From: Lachnoclostridium sp.
Lineage (GTDB): Bacteria > Bacillota > Clostridia > Lachnospirales > Lachnospiraceae
NCBI GenBank assembly: GCA_023665475.1
Contig: JAMPEB010000010.1
Coordinates: 1 to 64,000 of the forward strand
Reading direction: 5' to 3'
Length of the DNA: 64,000 nt
The translations under genes were made by a program, and so were the position numbers. Every line of letters starts with the position of its first letter. Position 1 is the first letter of the stretch. This document shows positions 1 through 8,729 of this stretch, piece by piece. Below the pieces are notes generated by a model. The model ran no database searches. It saw nothing but the letters and a program-made list of their open reading frames with translations, and had not been told where the DNA came from.

Positions 1-766
1 TAACATTTTTTGTCATCTCTGTTAATTCCAATATTCTTTTGGAATCCATCGGTCCTACAGATGTTACTGATTCAACAAAGTAAATCCAATCTTTATCTTC
101 TCTGTACAAAACCACATCCGGCATCTTATCATGTAAAGTTATCTCAAATCCCAATTCTGTCAGCTTCCGGACATTTTTCACTAAATCCTTTTCTATGGTA
201 TCTCCAACATACAAACACTCCGAGCCAGGCGCAAAGCGCGGTGCAAATTCCTCAATAATAGCTTTTTGCAATTCATTATGTTTGCCTGTAGAAAATTGAA
301 AGTCGGCTCCATTAATGCGTACCGGCATCATCGTCATTTTCTTTTTTGAAGCATAGATATCCACCAGCTTTTCATGGTATTTCAAAAATCGGTTTACAGA
401 TTTTTGCCACTCCGGTGTTTGAAATACCCTCACTATCTGCAATGTTTCTTCTGTAAGCCTGTACCTATAATTAGGGCTGTTGGTTGCTTTCCCATTATCT
501 TCTACGAGTGCAGCATTCCGGAAATGATGCAATGCCTGCTTGCGAAAAGTTTCCCTGCTGTTTTCTGCATAAGTCGATCCATAATATGTATTGGCAAACT
601 GAATAATATCATGGATGCGAATCCACTCATTTTCAGCATCTGCCCACTCAGTATCCTGCTTTATCCCTGCCATTGCCAACAGTACATAACAACAGATATC
701 CGCCTGCTGTGCTTTGGGCATCCCAAGCATTTTCAAAAGTTCTCTTGCCTCATCAATTTTATCCAC
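1..766 (-). CDS. BsuBI/PstI-type type II restriction endonuclease (partial, 3' end outside window)
   Basis: Restriction enzyme expected to cut unmodified DNA and to be paired with the adjacent adenine methyltransferase. About 255 residues are visible; family members are a little over 300, so only the C-terminus is missing. The N-terminal half (about 1-135) looks like the helical/HTH part of the family. The C-terminal half carries the diagnostic block around residues 158-245: STGKHNELQ, then MPDVVLY (Pro216-Asp217), then YFVESVTSVGP (Glu232), which fits a PD-(D/E)xK-like nuclease core. I chose the GTG at 766, which overlaps the last codons of the methylase by 8 bases, a sign of translational coupling. 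Family assignment is strong by motif; sequence specificity (CTGCAG in known members) is inference. Confidence 0.85.
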   Translation of the reverse strand, partial: MDKIDEARELLKMLGMPKAQQADICCYVLLAMAGIKQDTEWADAENEWIRIHDIIQFANTYYGSTYAENSRETFRKQALHHFRNAALVEDNGKATNSPNYRYRLTEETLQIVRVFQTPEWQKSVNRFLKYHEKLVDIYASKKKMTMMPVRINGADFQFSTGKHNELQKAIIEEFAPRFAPGSECLYVGDTIEKDLVKNVRKLTELGFEITLHDKMPDVVLYREDKDWIYFVESVTSVGPMDSKRILELTEMTKNV

Positions 767-2246
767 AGTATTTCTCCAATATCATATCACAATTATTTTC
801 CGACATATCCTTGCTTTTCATCAATTTTCTGCCCATTTCCTGTATGCTGTCCAAATCGGGCACAGGCATTGCATTAATTTCTGTAGAATTTACCTGCGTT
901 GAACCATTCAGAATCCTATAATATTCATCGTAAAGAGTTGAATTAAAAATCACATATAATCCATACACGAGGCACTCTGACATTTCCGTTAGCAGCCCAT
1001 CTATAAAATTTATCTTATTCTGTGTGCTGATCTTCTTGTACTGCGGATATTTCTTCGATAAATAGACGCCGCACTGCAGCCTGCGCCTTTCTTCCTTTGC
1101 AGTAAAACGCTTAACAAACAGATAATTTCGGTTGTCCTGCATCAATCCGTTTTGATCCGTCACAACATATTCGTGCTCTTTCTGGATAGGGAACTGTACT
1201 TCTCCCTGCTTGATATGCTGTGAGTAAAAAAGCGGAATCGCCCCTTCTTCTGCATCATCACGAAGTATCTCTTGATTACGGAAATCAACTGTCAATCCCG
1301 TTTTCATTTTCAACCCAATATCTGGCAATGTTTTATCAAATCTATGTATTCGCTCCAACACAGAGACTTCTCTTTCATCTGTTACTAAATACACATAGTA
1401 ATCATTCCCCGATACCACAAGGCTATATGGCACAGTCAAGGATGTAAGATTATTAAAGTCATTATTTGACTGTGAGGATGTAATTGTTACTTTTTCCGGT
1501 GTCTGGTTTGTCTTTTTCACTTTAATGATAATCGTTTCCTGTAAAACATCTTCTTTGTCAAATACCTTGTTCCGGCTTACGAACAAATGAATATGTTCTA
1601 TTTTTCCCTCTGTCAGAAAATACTGCCGGAATCGCTTGAAATAAGCGCCCGATGTCCATGAGCGGGGAATAATATACACCATTTCCCTATCATTATCCAG
1701 ATTAAACAATCCCATTGCTGCAAAAATAAAATACAAATTAGGCGCACCATAGCAAACCTCCGGCATGGCAGTTGCTTCCGGTGCATCCTTCGGTATTTTC
1801 ATATATGGGGGATTGCCAATAACCAAATCATATTTTTTAGGTTCGGGATTGCCGCCTAACATCTGATTGAAGTCCAGATATTGGCTTGTAATATAATTAT
1901 CTGTAATAATGTGAAATTGAATGTCCTTTTTAGAATTTGCCTGACAAGTATGCAGATTTTCCTCCAGCAAGCCCAAAATATTATCATCATTCTCATAACA
2001 GGTCAATTCTATTGTCTGAACAGAAGCCATCTGCTCTAATCGTTCTATCAGCGCACATGATAATATCCCTGATCCTGCCCCTGCATCTAAAATACTGACT
2101 TTAGGCTTGTTGTCCGGAACATTATATAAGCCTGCCATAAAGTGTGCTGTTTCTTTACTTGTAAAAAATTGACCATACTTTTTACGCTCATTTTTAGGCA
2201 TATTTTTAATATATTGATTCGTTAATTCTATAACTGTTTCTAACAT
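759..2246 (-). CDS. BsuBI/PstI-type N6-adenine DNA methyltransferase
   Basis: SAM-dependent adenine methylase that would protect host DNA from the neighbouring nuclease. 495 residues. The SAM-binding motif I is DAGAGSG at 54-60, and the catalytic motif IV NPPY is at 145-148, typical of amino-N6 methylases with a C-terminal target-recognition region. The N-terminal KYGQFFTS stretch (24-31) is the usual start of the Eco57I/TaqI-like class. An AGGTG ribosome site lies a few bases before the ATG. The endonuclease gene follows with an 8-base overlap, so the two form an R-M operon with the methylase first, which is the safe order for establishment. It stands directly downstream of tuf, outside the usual conserved neighbourhood, and its base composition is more AT-rich than the ribosomal block, suggesting acquisition. 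Confidence 0.88.
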   Translation of the reverse strand: MLETVIELTNQYIKNMPKNERKKYGQFFTSKETAHFMAGLYNVPDNKPKVSILDAGAGSGILSCALIERLEQMASVQTIELTCYENDDNILGLLEENLHTCQANSKKDIQFHIITDNYITSQYLDFNQMLGGNPEPKKYDLVIGNPPYMKIPKDAPEATAMPEVCYGAPNLYFIFAAMGLFNLDNDREMVYIIPRSWTSGAYFKRFRQYFLTEGKIEHIHLFVSRNKVFDKEDVLQETIIIKVKKTNQTPEKVTITSSQSNNDFNNLTSLTVPYSLVVSGNDYYVYLVTDEREVSVLERIHRFDKTLPDIGLKMKTGLTVDFRNQEILRDDAEEGAIPLFYSQHIKQGEVQFPIQKEHEYVVTDQNGLMQDNRNYLFVKRFTAKEERRRLQCGVYLSKKYPQYKKISTQNKINFIDGLLTEMSECLVYGLYVIFNSTLYDEYYRILNGSTQVNSTEINAMPVPDLDSIQEMGRKLMKSKDMSENNCDMILEKYCG

Positions 2247-2397
2247 ATTTACACCTACTTAACATCTCTAGTCTACTAAATATTTATCTTTACATTAGAT
2301 ATCACAGTTACCTAAACCACAGCGGATACCATTTTTCAAAACAAACTCATACGATGCGACAAGACTAACTTGTATATACTCATATCATTATTGTTAT

Positions 2398-2426
2398 ATT
2401 GTACCATATAAACACTTGTTTTTCTA
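2398..2426 (-). promoter_or_regulatory. Candidate promoter of the restriction-modification operon
   Basis: On the minus strand TAGAAA and TACAAT are separated by 17 bases, about 150 bases upstream of the methylase start. The -10 is good and the -35 matches four of six. The rest of 2247-2576 (330 bases without a gene) is AT-rich and holds this promoter and the tuf terminator; I see no other feature. Confidence 0.4.
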
Positions 2427-2503
2427 CAAAAACATAATTTTCATTCTTTGCAAATTGCTATACTCATATTCTATCCGTCATTTTAATCATTTATGGTCCA
2501 ATA

Positions 2504-2542
2504 TAAAAAACCGCAACCCTGTGATTTTTCAAAGGATTGCGG
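2504..2542 (-). terminator. Rho-independent terminator after tuf
   Basis: On the minus strand CCGCAATCC pairs with GGGTTGCGG across a loop of about 13 bases and is followed by TTTTTTATATT. It lies 35 bases beyond the tuf stop and closes the whole translation block. Confidence 0.85.
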
Positions 2543-2576
2543 TGCTTACTTTTACTAATTGGTTCTAATTTAAAGA

Positions 2577-3767
2577 TTACTCAATAATAGTAGCAACCCT
2601 ACCAGACCCAACGGTCCGTCCACCCTCACGGATAGCAAAGGTAAGACCCTGCTCCATAGCAATAGGATGAATCAACTCAATGGTCATTTCTACATTATCA
2701 CCGGGCATGCACATCTCAGTACCAGCAGGCAAGTTGCAAACGCCGGTAACATCGGTTGTTCTGAAGTAGAACTGAGGACGATAGTTGTTGAAGAAAGGTG
2801 TGTGACGACCACCCTCGTCCTTGGTCAGAACATATACCTGTGCGGTAAACTTGGTGTGGCAGGTAACGGAGCCGGGTTTAGCGAGAACCTGTCCTCTTTC
2901 GATTTCAGTTCTCTGAACACCACGAAGCAGTGCGCCGATGTTATCACCAGCCTGTGCGTCATCCATCTGCTTACGGAACATCTCGATACCGGTAACAACG
3001 CTCTTCATGCTCTCTTCCTTGATACCGATGATTTCAACTTCCTCGTTCAGCTTCAGGGTACCACGCTCTACACGGCCGGTAGCAACGGTACCACGACCGG
3101 TAATGGTGAATACATCCTCCACAGGCATAAGGAAAGGCTTATCTGTATCACGCTGAGGATCAGGAATATACTCGTCAACAGTCTTCATCAGCTCAAGAAT
3201 CTTGTCGCCCCACTCGCCGGAAGGATCTTCCAGCGCTTTCAGAGCGGAACCCTTGATGATAGGGCAATCCTTGAATCCGTACTCCTCCAACTGCTCGGTA
3301 ACTTCCATCTCAACCAGCTCAAGGATATCGTCATCAACATCATCGGAATCGCACTTGTTCAAGAATACAACGATATAAGGTACGCCTACCTGACGAGCCA
3401 GCAGGATATGCTCCTTGGTCTGTGCCATAACGCCGTCGGTAGCAGCTACAACCAGAATAGCGCCGTCCATCTGTGCAGCACCGGTGATCATGTTCTTTAC
3501 ATAGTCAGCGTGACCCGGGCAGTCCACATGCGCATAGTGTCTGTTCTCGGTCTCATACTCAACATGGGCTGTGGAAATGGTGATTCCACGCTCTCTCTCT
3601 TCGGGAGCCTTATCGATCATATCGAAAGCAACTGCCTGACCGGTACCGAGTCTTGCATTCAGGGTCTTGGTGATTGCGGCAGTCAAAGTGGTTTTACCAT
3701 GGTCTACATGTCCAATGGTACCAATGTTACAATGGGGCTTAGTTCTTTCAAATTTAGCTTTAGCCAT
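2577..3767 (-). CDS. tuf: Translation elongation factor Tu
   Basis: GTPase that delivers aminoacyl-tRNA to the ribosome. 396 residues, normal length. GTP-binding motifs are intact: GHVDHGKT at 19-26, DCPGH at 82-86, NKCD at 137-140, followed by the two beta-barrel domains ending in [10 protein letters not shown]. The frame is open 26 codons further upstream, but the ATG at 3767 starts the canonical [12 protein letters not shown] and has AAGGAGG at ideal spacing, so I use it. It is the last gene of the str group (rpsL-rpsG-fusA-tuf). It is separated from fusA by 205 bases that contain a strong promoter of its own, so it can be made in excess of the other str products. A terminator follows. Confidence 0.98.
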   Translation of the reverse strand: MAKAKFERTKPHCNIGTIGHVDHGKTTLTAAITKTLNARLGTGQAVAFDMIDKAPEERERGITISTAHVEYETENRHYAHVDCPGHADYVKNMITGAAQMDGAILVVAATDGVMAQTKEHILLARQVGVPYIVVFLNKCDSDDVDDDILELVEMEVTEQLEEYGFKDCPIIKGSALKALEDPSGEWGDKILELMKTVDEYIPDPQRDTDKPFLMPVEDVFTITGRGTVATGRVERGTLKLNEEVEIIGIKEESMKSVVTGIEMFRKQMDDAQAGDNIGALLRGVQRTEIERGQVLAKPGSVTCHTKFTAQVYVLTKDEGGRHTPFFNNYRPQFYFRTTDVTGVCNLPAGTEMCMPGDNVEMTIELIHPIAMEQGLTFAIREGGRTVGSGRVATIIE

Positions 3768-3913
3768 TATGAAATCCTCCTTAAAATTATGAACTCTTTT
3801 TTCTTTTCTTTCCGTCGAAACGGTGGCGCATTCAGCGCTGCGCACTTGGCGCTCACTAACTCGTCCTACCTCTGATTATAAGCTTGGATAATAGAAAGCT
3901 GAACTTGTTTTCT

Positions 3914-3942
3914 ATTATATTAAATAATCAATGGTTTTTCAA
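3914..3942 (-). promoter_or_regulatory. Strong sigma-A promoter of tuf
   Basis: On the minus strand TTGAAA and a perfect TATAAT are separated by 17 bases. This gives a leader of about 140 bases before the tuf start and explains independent high expression of EF-Tu. Confidence 0.8.
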
Positions 3943-3972
3943 GCTATTTTTCATTATTTTACCAATTTTGTG

Positions 3973-6135
3973 TTACTTGGATTTTGCAGCCAATACTTTC
4001 TCCTGTACATTCTTCGGAACGGGCTCGTATTTATCGAAGAACATGGAGTAATTTCCACGCCCCTGTGTTCTGGAACGCAAATCCGTGGAGTAGCCGAACA
4101 TTTCGGCAAGGGGAACAAATGCTTTCACCATCTTGCCTCCGCCGATGTCTTCCATGCCTTCCACGCGTCCGCGGCGGGAGTTCAAGTCTCCGATTACATC
4201 ACCCATATATTCCTCGGGCATTGTTACCTCCACCTTCATGATGGGCTCAAGAAGTACGGGAGCCGCTTTCTGCATTGCCTCCTTAAATGCCATGGAGCCT
4301 GCAATGTGGAATGCCATCTCGGAAGAGTCGACCTCATGGTAGCTTCCGTCATATACATTGGCATGAATGCCAAGTACGGGGAATCCGCCGAGAATGCCTG
4401 CCTGAGCCGCTTCCCTGATACCTTCGCCCACTGCGGGGATATATTCCTTGGGAATTGCACCGCCGACTACAGTGGATTCAAACAAAAGCACGGGAGGCTC
4501 ATTAATCAGGACATTTGCCTTGGGATCAAATTCAAACTTATCGCAGTTTGCCTCCAAGGGCTCGAATTTCACACGGCAGTGGCCATACTGACCGCGTCCG
4601 CCGGACTGCTTTGCATACTTGGAATCTACTTCCACAGCCTTTGTGAAAGCTTCCTTGTAAGCAACCTGAGGTGCGCCTACATTAGCCTCTACCTTGTATT
4701 CACGCAGCAGACGGTCTACGATGATCTCCAGATGCAGCTCGCCCATGCCGGCAATAATGGTCTGACCGGTCTCCTGATTGGTGTGGGCACGGAAAGTAGG
4801 ATCTTCCTCCGCCAGCTTCGCAAGAGCCTCGCCCATCTTGCCCTGACCCGCTTTGGTCTTCGGCTCGATAGCAAGCTCGATAACGGGCTCGGGGAATTCC
4901 ATGGACTCTAAGATTACGGGATGCTGCTCGTCACAGATAGTATCACCGGTTGTGGTGAATTTAAATCCGACAGCGGCCGCAATATCTCCGGAATAAACCT
5001 TTTCCAGCTCTGCGCGCTTGTTTGCATGCATCTGCAGGATTCGTCCCACACGCTCTTTCTTGTCTTTGGTCGCATTCAATACATAAGATCCGGAATTCAT
5101 GGTACCGGAGTATACGCGGAAGAATGCCAGCTTACCTACGAAGGGGTCAGCCATAATCTTGAATGCAAGCGCAGAAAAAGGCTCTTCATCAGAAGAATGT
5201 CTCTCAATCTCATTTCCTTCCAAATCAACACCCTTGATAGCCGGAATGTCGGTGGGAGCGGGCATATACTCAAGGATTGCATCCAAAAGCTTCTGCACGC
5301 CCTTGTTGCGGTATGCGGAACCGCAGCAAACGGGGATTGCGGTACACTCACAGGTTGCCTTTCGCAGCACCTTCTTCAATTCTTCTACGGAAGGCTCTTC
5401 ACCCTCCAGATACATCATTGTCAAATCATCATCCAGCTCACAAATCTTTTCAATCAGTTCGGAATGATACAATTCCGCATCATCCGCCATATCTCCAAGA
5501 TCATCGGTTACGGTGATGTCATCACCCTTATCGTCATTGTAAATATAAGCTTTCATCTCAAACAGATCGATGATTCCTTTAAATTCATCTTCTTTGCCGA
5601 TAGGCAGTTGAAGAATAATGGCATTTTTGCCAAGTCTGGTTCTGATCTGCTCTACTGCGCCATAGAAATTTGCGCCCAGAATGTCCATCTTATTAATAAA
5701 AGCCATACGGGGTACATTGTAGGTGTCAGCCTGTCTCCATACATTTTCGGACTGAGGCTCTACACCGCCCTTTGCACAGAAAACGCCTACGGCGCCGTCC
5801 AACACACGAAGGGAGCGCTCTACTTCTACAGTAAAGTCAACGTGACCAGGCGTATCAATAATATTGATACGATGCTCCAACGCACCGTCCATGGGCTTGG
5901 TCTCTTTTTCCAAGGTCCAATGACAGGTGGTGGCGGCTGATGTGATAGTGATGCCTCTTTCCTGCTCCTGCTCCATCCAGTCCATGGTAGCAGTACCCTC
6001 ATGAGTATCACCAATCTTGTAGTTTATGCCAGTGTAATACAGAATACGCTCTGTCAAAGTGGTTTTGCCCGCATCGATATGAGCCATGATTCCGATATTT
6101 CTGGTTCTCTCTAAGGGATATTCTCTTCCAGCCAA
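3973..6135 (-). CDS. fusA: Translation elongation factor G
   Basis: GTPase that drives ribosomal translocation. 720 residues, slightly longer than the usual 690-705. G motifs are AHIDAGKT at 18-25, DTPGH at 94-98 and NKMD at 148-151, followed by the standard EF-G domains II-V through to [13 protein letters not shown]. The start codon is TTG (6135-6133): AGGAGG lies eight bases upstream and the peptide begins [15 protein letters not shown], which is right for EF-G, and no better ATG exists. A rare start codon on one of the most abundant cell proteins is noteworthy. It follows rpsG across a 158-base spacer with strong RNA structure and precedes tuf. Confidence 0.97.
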   Translation of the reverse strand: MAGREYPLERTRNIGIMAHIDAGKTTLTERILYYTGINYKIGDTHEGTATMDWMEQEQERGITITSAATTCHWTLEKETKPMDGALEHRINIIDTPGHVDFTVEVERSLRVLDGAVGVFCAKGGVEPQSENVWRQADTYNVPRMAFINKMDILGANFYGAVEQIRTRLGKNAIILQLPIGKEDEFKGIIDLFEMKAYIYNDDKGDDITVTDDLGDMADDAELYHSELIEKICELDDDLTMMYLEGEEPSVEELKKVLRKATCECTAIPVCCGSAYRNKGVQKLLDAILEYMPAPTDIPAIKGVDLEGNEIERHSSDEEPFSALAFKIMADPFVGKLAFFRVYSGTMNSGSYVLNATKDKKERVGRILQMHANKRAELEKVYSGDIAAAVGFKFTTTGDTICDEQHPVILESMEFPEPVIELAIEPKTKAGQGKMGEALAKLAEEDPTFRAHTNQETGQTIIAGMGELHLEIIVDRLLREYKVEANVGAPQVAYKEAFTKAVEVDSKYAKQSGGRGQYGHCRVKFEPLEANCDKFEFDPKANVLINEPPVLLFESTVVGGAIPKEYIPAVGEGIREAAQAGILGGFPVLGIHANVYDGSYHEVDSSEMAFHIAGSMAFKEAMQKAAPVLLEPIMKVEVTMPEEYMGDVIGDLNSRRGRVEGMEDIGGGKMVKAFVPLAEMFGYSTDLRSRTQGRGNYSMFFDKYEPVPKNVQEKVLAAKSK

Positions 6136-6165
6136 GGTCTTTTCCTCCTATATTGATTATAACAA

Positions 6166-6290
6166 GAACAGAATCAAATAAAGTGAAAGCTGATGTTTTT
6201 GCTTGCATAGAAACATCTGATTTTGCTTTATTTGATATTGGGCGCCCAGCCCAATTCATGATTTCCGAAAGGAAATTATGAATTCTGTTC
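6166..6290 (-). promoter_or_regulatory. Structured rpsG-fusA intercistronic RNA
   Basis: Two hairpins are nested in an outer helix. The outer arms GAACAGAAT (6166-6174) and ATTCTGTTC (6282-6290) are exact complements. Inside are a long imperfect hairpin with arms of about 26 bases (6173-6236) and a 14-bp hairpin (6253-6284) with a 4-base loop. Outer and inner arms overlap by a few bases, so the forms may compete. No U-tract follows, so it is not a terminator; a processing site or translational control element for fusA is more likely (inference). Confidence 0.6.
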
Positions 6291-6293
6291 CCT

Positions 6294-6908
<615 letters not shown>

Positions 6909-6913
6909 TTATA

Positions 6914-7336
6914 TTATTTCTTGGCTTCTTTGGGTCTCTTAGCACCGTACTTGGAGCGAGCCTGTTTTCTGTTGGCAACGCCTGCTGTATCAAGAGTACC
7001 ACGGATAATGTGATATCTGGTACCGGGTAAGTCCTTGACACGACCGCCACGAATCAGTACAACGCTGTGCTCCTGCAGATTGTGACCTTCACCGGGAATG
7101 TAGCTGGTAACTTCGATTCCGTTGGAAAGACGAACTCTGGCAATCTTTCTAAGAGCTGAGTTAGGCTTTTTGGGAGTAGCTGTCTTAACGGCAGTACATA
7201 CACCACGCTTCTGGGGAGCAGAAACATCAATGGCTTTCTTGTGAAGAGAATTGTATCCTCTCTGCAACGCCGGTGCCGTAGACTTCTTTACAGAGGTCTT
7301 ACGCCCCTTTCTTACTAACTGATTAAATGTTGGCAT
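6914..7336 (-). CDS. rpsL: 30S ribosomal protein S12
   Basis: Decoding-centre protein of the 30S subunit and classical streptomycin-resistance locus. 140 residues starting [12 protein letters not shown] and ending in a lysine-rich tail. The conserved [11 protein letters not shown] and the [10 protein letters not shown] loop that bears streptomycin-sensitivity residues are present in wild-type form. The ATG has AGAGGTGA just upstream. First gene of the str operon, with its own consensus promoter about 75 bases upstream, so it need not depend on read-through from rpoBC. Confidence 0.97.
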   Translation of the reverse strand: MPTFNQLVRKGRKTSVKKSTAPALQRGYNSLHKKAIDVSAPQKRGVCTAVKTATPKKPNSALRKIARVRLSNGIEVTSYIPGEGHNLQEHSVVLIRGGRVKDLPGTRYHIIRGTLDTAGVANRKQARSKYGAKRPKEAKK

Positions 7337-7407
7337 TCTGTTTCACCTCTTTCTTTTTAGTATTATTGTGGTGCACAAAAAACACACCTATGTGCGCACA
7401 CTAAAAT

Positions 7408-7436
7408 AGTATACTTGTTCACAGATGCGTTGTCAA
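7408..7436 (-). promoter_or_regulatory. Sigma-A promoter of the str operon
   Basis: On the minus strand TTGACA and TATACT are separated by 17 bases, directly after the lipoprotein gene and before rpsL. Near-perfect consensus. Confidence 0.82.
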
Positions 7437-7456
7437 TTGCATTTTTCAATATTTTT

Positions 7457-7753
7457 TTAATTTTTTAAAATAAATTTCTTTCTTACATAACCTTCTATGG
7501 TTTCACCGGTATCTTGTGTTTTCCCTTCTGCCTGTGCGGATATTTGGTAAAAATCATCTTCCTCCGCCAAAATATTGACTTTCTGTCCTTCCTCCAACAC
7601 ATCAACTATCTCCGCATCTACACTCGGCGCCTTTCGCACCCTTACTATGCTGATAACGGTGCCTTCGCCAATGACAGGCTTATCTTCAACACCACAGGCG
7701 CATAGAGTAAACGCTATCATCAATATACAAAAAGGAACCAAAACCTTCTTCAC
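7457..7753 (-). CDS. Small SH3-domain lipoprotein
   Basis: Predicted membrane-anchored extracellular protein of 98 residues. Residues 2-18 form a short lysine-started hydrophobic signal peptide with lipobox LCAC (Cys19). The rest, from about 32 to the end, resembles a bacterial SH3b domain (VISIVRVRKAPSVDAEIVD, a valine-glycine turn, and a YVRKKFI end), which usually binds cell-wall peptides. The frame is open further upstream, but the ATG at 7759 lies on top of the ribosome site. The GTG at 7753 is spaced six bases after GGAGGG, so I choose it. It begins two bases after the stop of the reductase gene and is probably co-translated with it. Exact ligand unknown. Confidence 0.7.
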   Translation of the reverse strand: MKKVLVPFCILMIAFTLCACGVEDKPVIGEGTVISIVRVRKAPSVDAEIVDVLEEGQKVNILAEEDDFYQISAQAEGKTQDTGETIEGYVRKKFILKN

Positions 7754-7755
7754 GC

Positions 7756-8619
7756 TCATCCCTCCTTTGCCGGAATCCCCTCCAACTCTGCCAGATACCT
7801 TTTCAACGCGTCCCGCCATGCCGGAAGCCTCTCAAAGCCTTTTTCCGTCAGTTTTTCTTTACTCAGGCGGCTGTTCAAGGGTCTTGGAGCCTTTGCGCCG
7901 TATTCCGCCGTGGTCACGGGAGCCACCTGTATCTGAATGCCCGCCTCTTCAAAAATTGCGCAGGCAAGCTCATACCATGAGCAGATGCCCTCGTTAGACG
8001 CATGATAAATGCCATACTCCTGTGTCTGCACCATATCCGCCAAGAGCTTCGCCAAGTCCCGCGTATAGGTGGGCGAACCGAACTGGTCGCTTACCACGGT
8101 GAGCTTATCATGGGTTTTTGACAGGTTCAGCATGGTTTTTACAAAATTTTTGCCGTTGATGCCATACACCCATGCAATCCGGACGATAAAGTATTTTTCC
8201 AAAAACTCCTGCACGGCAAGTTCGCCTTCATATTTGGTTCTGCCGTACACACTTCGGGGATTGCAAGGATCCTCCGGTTTCCGGGGCGCATCTCCCTGTC
8301 CGTCAAACACATAATCCGTACTGATATAAATCATCTTGCAATCCAGCTCTTTACAGACTTTTGCAATATTTTGGGTCCCTTCCGCATTGACCCTGCGGCA
8401 GATTTCTTCATTGTCCTCCGCAGCGTCCACCGCCGTATACGCCGCACAGTGAATCACCGCGTCAGGCGCGGCGGCTTTCAGAGTTTTCTCTACGGCTTCC
8501 CCGTCCGTAACATCCATTATCCGGCTGTCCGTTCCCACTGCTTCTATCCCGCGCTTTTGCAATTCTTCCATTACATCATGGCCTAATTGTCCTGTAATGC
8601 CTGTAACCAAAACCTTCAT
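7756..8619 (-). CDS. rfbD: dTDP-4-dehydrorhamnose reductase-like NAD(P)-dependent sugar reductase
   Basis: RmlD/RfbD family short-chain reductase, the last step of dTDP-rhamnose synthesis for cell-surface polysaccharide. 287 residues, normal for the family. The Rossmann motif GITGQLG is near the N-terminus, and the catalytic triad context is visible: STDYVFDG and YGRTKYEGE (Tyr-x-x-x-Lys). The ATG at 8619 has GGAGG at good spacing; the ORF upstream of it is spurious. Other rml genes are not adjacent, so the exact sugar is uncertain. It sits between rpoC and rpsL, a junction that in most Firmicutes is occupied by ribosomal genes only. Confidence 0.82.
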   Translation of the reverse strand: MKVLVTGITGQLGHDVMEELQKRGIEAVGTDSRIMDVTDGEAVEKTLKAAAPDAVIHCAAYTAVDAAEDNEEICRRVNAEGTQNIAKVCKELDCKMIYISTDYVFDGQGDAPRKPEDPCNPRSVYGRTKYEGELAVQEFLEKYFIVRIAWVYGINGKNFVKTMLNLSKTHDKLTVVSDQFGSPTYTRDLAKLLADMVQTQEYGIYHASNEGICSWYELACAIFEEAGIQIQVAPVTTAEYGAKAPRPLNSRLSKEKLTEKGFERLPAWRDALKRYLAELEGIPAKEG

Positions 8620-8673
8620 ACTAATCCTCCATGCCGCCTCTGTGCTGTTGCGCGTCATAACCATTCATAATAA

Positions 8674-8721
8674 CAGCCATGCCGTGGCTCTGCCGTTTTG
8701 GCAGAACCGAAAGCATGGCTG
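8674..8721 (-). terminator. Long hairpin after rpoC
   Basis: CAGCCATGC and GCATGGCTG form the outer stem, with an inner GGTTCTGCC/GGCAGAGCC stem, just beyond the rpoC stop. The following bases are only partly T-rich, so it may be a weak terminator or a 3'-end stabiliser. Confidence 0.6.
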
Positions 8722-8729
8722 GCATTGTA

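Noticed and set aside
2667..3875. Long plus-strand open frame opposite tuf (402 codons)
   Set aside because: Exact antisense of a highly biased coding sequence; no ribosome site or recognisable protein.
3931..5940. Two long plus-strand open frames opposite fusA
   Set aside because: Antisense shadows of EF-G; encoded sequences are Cys/His/Ile-rich nonsense without domains.
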